Shown here: piece by piece, positions 60,643 to 64,000 of the stretch
Position numbering within the stretch: the first letter of the stretch is position 1
How the letters are laid out: every line of letters starts with the position of its first letter
NCBI RefSeq assembly: GCF_021654775.1
Contig: NZ_AP025343.1
Location: 124,001-188,000 of the forward strand
Length of the DNA: 64,000 nucleotides
Direction: 5' to 3'
DNA from: Paenibacillus azoreducens
GTDB taxonomy: Bacteria > Bacillota > Bacilli > Paenibacillales > Paenibacillaceae
Position numbers and translations under genes: made by a program
The notes under the pieces: model-generated
The model's database searches: none
Told to the model about the DNA's origin: nothing
Seen by the model: only the letters and a program-made list of their open reading frames with translations

Positions 60643-62253
60643 ATGAAGAAATATTTTTCAGGGGTCATTATTTTGGCATTACTGACCATGCTGGTCACGG
60701 CATGCTCTGGAGATAACTCAGGAAATTCGGCATCGCCTTCCGATGCATCTTCCGATGCTTCGCAAACATCCGGGCAGCCGAAAGACGGAGGCAACCTGAT
60801 TATCGGCGTTGCGGCCGACCCGGTGATCCTGAACCCGAACTATGCAGGGGACCGCGTCAGCTTGACGATCGACCAGGCTCTTTTTGCGCCTTTGTTCCAG
60901 GTCAACAATGGGAAGAAAACATTTTATCTGGCGGACAGCCTTGAGCCATCCGCAGACAAACTGACATATACCTTGAAGCTCAAAAGCGGTTTGACTTGGC
61001 ATGATGGCGAGAAGCTGACGGCTGACGACGTCGTGTTTACGATCGACAAGATTTTGGATGAGAAACAAAACAGTATGCTGAGAAGCAACTTTATTATCAA
61101 CGGCAAGCCGATCAAAGCGGTGAAAGTCGACGACACTACAGTTGAATTCAAGCTTCCGCAAGTAAGCCCGGCATTCGAAGCGACGCTGGTGCAGGTATCG
61201 CCGATTCCGAAGCATATTTTCGAGCATGAGGCCGATATCGAGAAAAGCCCTAAGAACAATACGCCGGTCGGTTCCGGACCGTTTAAGTTCAAGGAATATA
61301 AAACAGGCGAATATGTAACCTTGGAGCGCTTCGATAACTACTTTGGCGGCAAACCGCATCTCGATTCGATCACTTACCGGATTTCCAAAGATGCCAATGC
61401 AGCGAATCTGGCCTTGCAAAACGGCGAAATCAACATTAAATATGTCGATCCGCAGGATGCGGCTACGATCGAGTCCACAGGCAATTTCGAAATGAAAAAT
61501 TACAGTGAAGGACGCTTGTCCTACATGATCTTTAATGAAAACAGCGACACTGGCCTGCTGGCCAAAAAAGAAGTTAGAGAGGCATTGTCTTACGCGCTGA
61601 ACCGCGAAGAGATGATTCAAGTGACTTATATGTCGCCTGATTATGCCGATCCGGCCAAATCCTTTGTCACGCCTGACGGTTTGTATCATGACAACAACGT
61701 CACGACGTATGACAATAACGTAGATAAGGCCAAAGAACTGCTGCAGGCAAACGGGGTCACCGGCAAGAAGCTGCGCTTTATTATCACAAGCGGGAACAAG
61801 GCACAGGAGGCTATCGCCCTGTATGTTCAGCAAAAGCTGAAAGAAGTCGGGGTTGACGTCGAAATTAAATCGATGGATGCTTCCGCATTCAACGACAAAT
61901 TCACGGATCCTAAAGCAACTGATTTCGAGCTGACCGTCGGCGGCTATATCATGGGCTTCGATCCGGACGCATACAGCATTCTGTTCACGACGGGCAGCGA
62001 TTCCAACTATGCGCATTACTCGAATAAAGAAGTCGACCAGCTCTTCCAGCAAGGAGCGAGCGAAGGCGACGACGCCAAACGCGGAGAAATCTACAAAAAA
62101 CTGCAGGAAACAATCGCTTCCGATGCGGTAATCTATCCAATCGCGTATACGAAAACGATCGTTGCCGTGGACAAGAGATTCGGCGGCTTGGACGAAGCCG
62201 TGCTGAAACCGGTCGTCATCTTCGAGGACCCGTCCAAGTTGTACATGAAATAA
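60643..62253 (+). CDS. Peptide ABC transporter substrate-binding lipoprotein
   Basis: 536 residues: lipoprotein signal (LLTMLVTACSGD), a Ser/Asp-rich linker, then an SBP_bac_5 domain (LADSLEPSADKLTYTLKLKSGLTWHDGEKLTADDVVFTIDKIL, NTPVGSGPFKFKEYKTGEYV, VREALSYALNREEMI). It captures oligopeptides, dipeptides or similar outside the cell. First gene of an Opp/Dpp operon; the terminator-like hairpin after it should favour production of the binding protein over the membrane subunits. Confidence 0.93.
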   Translation: MKKYFSGVIILALLTMLVTACSGDNSGNSASPSDASSDASQTSGQPKDGGNLIIGVAADPVILNPNYAGDRVSLTIDQALFAPLFQVNNGKKTFYLADSLEPSADKLTYTLKLKSGLTWHDGEKLTADDVVFTIDKILDEKQNSMLRSNFIINGKPIKAVKVDDTTVEFKLPQVSPAFEATLVQVSPIPKHIFEHEADIEKSPKNNTPVGSGPFKFKEYKTGEYVTLERFDNYFGGKPHLDSITYRISKDANAANLALQNGEINIKYVDPQDAATIESTGNFEMKNYSEGRLSYMIFNENSDTGLLAKKEVREALSYALNREEMIQVTYMSPDYADPAKSFVTPDGLYHDNNVTTYDNNVDKAKELLQANGVTGKKLRFIITSGNKAQEAIALYVQQKLKEVGVDVEIKSMDASAFNDKFTDPKATDFELTVGGYIMGFDPDAYSILFTTGSDSNYAHYSNKEVDQLFQQGASEGDDAKRGEIYKKLQETIASDAVIYPIAYTKTIVAVDKRFGGLDEAVLKPVVIFEDPSKLYMK

Positions 62254-62290
62254 GGATGATCTTACTTAAATTGACTTTGTAAGCATAAAG

Positions 62291-62320
62291 CGGTGCTGCG
62301 CCATAAGGCGCAGCCGTTTT
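62291..62320 (+). terminator. Intra-operon attenuating terminator
   Basis: GCTGCGCC (62295-62302) pairs perfectly with GGCGCAGC (62307-62314) over ATAA, extended by CGG/CCG, then TTTT. Located between binding-protein and permease genes. Confidence 0.8.
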
Positions 62321-62424
62321 ACGTTCTCGTTAACGTTCTTTCGAATGCGTTGAATCATCCGCAGCAAGCTGCTCTGCCATGAACAAATATCGAAAAAGAG
62401 AAACGAAGCTAGGAGAAGAAAAGC

Positions 62425-63375
62425 ATGAGAAGAATGATTGTCAGAAGATTATTGCAAACCCTGCCCATGCTCTTTTTTGTGTCCATTGTCTGCTTCATTT
62501 TGGTTAAAGCGGCGCCCGGAGATCCCGTGCGTTCTTTTGTAACGCCAAACATGCATGCTGCGGACATTGAGCGGGTTAGGCATAATCTCGGCTTGGACAA
62601 GCCTGCATATATTCAATATTTTATATGGCTCAAAGAATGTTTGACCGGCAATTTCGGTTATTCGCTTGTGAACCATAAGCCGGTGTTAGGACAGATTCTG
62701 GAGCGTTTGCCCGCAACCGCAGGACTGATGGCGTCAGCCATTGCTCTGGCTGTTGTTTTGGCTATACCGCTCGGATTGATCGCGGGGGCAAACCGCAACC
62801 GCTGGGTGGATAAGCTCGTTAACCTGATGGCTTATATCGGCATTTCGCTGCCGCTCTTTTGGCTCGCGATATTGTTGATGTACTTTTTCTCCATAAAAAT
62901 GCATTGGCTCCCAAGCATGGGAATGCGCACGATCGGCGTCAATTCCGCGCTTGACGTGATCAAACACGGTATTTTGCCTTGTACGGTGCTGGCCATCGGT
63001 TTCCTGACAGTATACGTCAGATATATCCGCTCGAGCACAATCAGCCAATTGAAAGAAGATTACGTACAAATTCAGTATGCTTTTGGTTCGACCAAATGGA
63101 TCATTTTATTCCGGCATGTGATGAAGCATGTCCTGCTTCCCATCATTACGCTGCTCGGGATGTCCATGGGCGACTTGGTCGCCGGCGCGATCGTTACCGA
63201 AACGGTATTTTCCTGGCCGGGCATCGGCTCGCTGGGGATGACGGCCGTACGGGGCATGGACTATCCCGTCATCATGGGCATTACATTATTTTCTTCCGTT
63301 CTGCTGATCCTGGGGAATTTGCTTGCAGATATCCTGTATGGCATCGTGGATCCGAGAATTAAAACAACGAGGTGA
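62425..63375 (+). CDS. OppB/DppB-type ABC permease
   Basis: 316 residues, six membrane segments; RRLLQTLPMLFFVSIVCFILVKAAPGDP at the N-terminus and the EAA loop (YVRYIRSSTISQLKEDYVQIQYAFGSTKWIILFRHVMKHVLLP) are diagnostic. Forms the channel with the OppC-type partner encoded next. AGGAG precedes ATG. Confidence 0.94.
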   Translation: MRRMIVRRLLQTLPMLFFVSIVCFILVKAAPGDPVRSFVTPNMHAADIERVRHNLGLDKPAYIQYFIWLKECLTGNFGYSLVNHKPVLGQILERLPATAGLMASAIALAVVLAIPLGLIAGANRNRWVDKLVNLMAYIGISLPLFWLAILLMYFFSIKMHWLPSMGMRTIGVNSALDVIKHGILPCTVLAIGFLTVYVRYIRSSTISQLKEDYVQIQYAFGSTKWIILFRHVMKHVLLPIITLLGMSMGDLVAGAIVTETVFSWPGIGSLGMTAVRGMDYPVIMGITLFSSVLLILGNLLADILYGIVDPRIKTTR

Positions 63376-63379
63376 TCTC

Positions 63380-64000
63380 ATGAAACGGAATAAATGGATA
63401 AACGTAGCCCGCGAGCTGATGGGAAACAAGGTGGGGATCGCCGCCGTCATTATTTTGTTTCTGATTACCCTGGCTTCTATATTAGCATTTCTGTCTACCA
63501 AGAATCCGGACCAAATGAACGCCCTTGCCCGGCTGCAGCCGCCAAGCAGGGATCATTGGTTCGGCACGGATGATTACGGACGCGACACGTTTACGCGCGC
63601 TTTGTATGGCGGCCGTGTCTCCTTGTCGGTCGGCTTCTTATCGATGATATTCGCAACGGTGATCGGCGTGACGGTCGGAGTTATCAGCGGTTATTTCGGC
63701 GGGCTGATCGACAGCCTGCTGATGCGTTTCCTGGACATCATCATGTCCATTCCGTCCTTCCTGATCCTGCTGTTGCTCAGCGTGTATTTGAAGCCAAGCG
63801 TGGGCAACATCATCGTGATTATTTCGCTGCTGATGTGGATGAGCATCGCCCGGGTCGTCCGGGCGGAGACGATGGCGCTGAAAGAGCGCGAATATGTGTT
63901 ATATGCCAAGGCATCCGGACAAAGCACATTCGGCATTATTTGGAAGCATATCTTGCCGGGGCTATTGTCTGTCGTCATAGTCAGCGCGACGAATAATATC
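63380..64000 (+). CDS. OppC/DppC-type ABC permease (C-terminus cut by window edge)
   Basis: 207 codons from ATG 63380 (GAGGTGAT upstream), 4 bases after the OppB-type gene. WFGTDDYGRDTFTRALYGGRVSLSVGF and the EAA-loop block ARVVRAETMALKEREYVLYAKASGQS identify it. The frame is open to the last base; about 70-90 residues are missing. ATPase genes are expected beyond the window. Confidence 0.93.
   Translation, partial: MKRNKWINVARELMGNKVGIAAVIILFLITLASILAFLSTKNPDQMNALARLQPPSRDHWFGTDDYGRDTFTRALYGGRVSLSVGFLSMIFATVIGVTVGVISGYFGGLIDSLLMRFLDIIMSIPSFLILLLLSVYLKPSVGNIIVIISLLMWMSIARVVRAETMALKEREYVLYAKASGQSTFGIIWKHILPGLLSVVIVSATNNI

Noticed and set aside
60718..62052. 444-codon reading frame antisense to the peptide-binding protein gene
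   Set aside because: It is the complement of a clear gene; its Cys/Arg/Phe-rich content and lack of motifs mark it as a shadow.

Overview
The window looks like a chromosomal segment of a spore-forming Gram-positive bacterium, most likely Paenibacillus or a close relative. Supporting signs are an alpha/beta-type small acid-soluble spore protein, strong AGGAGG-type ribosome sites with frequent TTG/GTG starts, copper-amine-oxidase-N stalk proteins, a YesM/YesN-type sensor pair, ECF sigma/DUF4179 pairs and a moderate G+C content. Both edges cut genes: a 7TM-DISM histidine kinase on the left and an OppC-type permease on the right. Family assignments come from reading motifs; no database search was run.

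Layout. 1-10 kb: sensor kinase, ABC exporter pair, lactate permease, YdeI-like protein, nucleotidyltransferase, a small lipoprotein with an odd start codon, a Dph6-like ATPase. 10-17.2 kb: two small membrane/exported proteins and a self-contained PTS cluster on the minus strand (EIIBC, EIIA, HPr, EI, then a terminator and a PRD regulator). 17.4-24.4 kb: spore-related and exported proteins, then an ECF sigma/anti-sigma pair. 24.4-33.5 kb: an intergenic repeat cluster, an SDR gene with a divergent MmyB-type regulator, DoxX/Crp, a hydrolase-MerR pair, a second sigma/anti-sigma pair, wreckage of a second hydrolase and a MerR gene, and a divergent MarR/quinone-reductase pair with readable operators. 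33.9-39.4 kb: a sugar-binding protein, sensor kinase and AraC-type regulator in one operon, followed by a sugar MFS porter.

40.5-44.3 kb is the most remarkable part. A cupin regulator, doxX and an extradiol dioxygenase gene are separated by two tandem 111-bp structured repeats. An IS110-family element sits inside the first repeat. The region upstream of its transposase can be read as a bridge RNA: one stem-loop carries both halves of the target sequence and the next carries sequences of the element's own ends. 44.5-54.2 kb holds an NlpC/P60 hydrolase, a luciferase-like oxidoreductase, a BASS transporter, a nearly 1-kb non-coding stretch with repeats and hairpins, a TetR-regulated drug ABC transporter with three tandem operators, a ring-cleaving dioxygenase and an APH-fold kinase. 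54.4-58.2 kb is a GT2/acyltransferase/GH18 polysaccharide operon. 58.2-60.4 kb is an ECF41-type sigma factor with its oxidoreductase and a matching autoregulated promoter. 60.6-64 kb is an oligopeptide ABC operon running off the edge.

Shared themes: quinone/catechol and electrophile stress (MarR/quinone reductase, DoxX/dioxygenase, ring-cleaving dioxygenase), envelope sensing through three sigma modules, and carbohydrate sensing and uptake.
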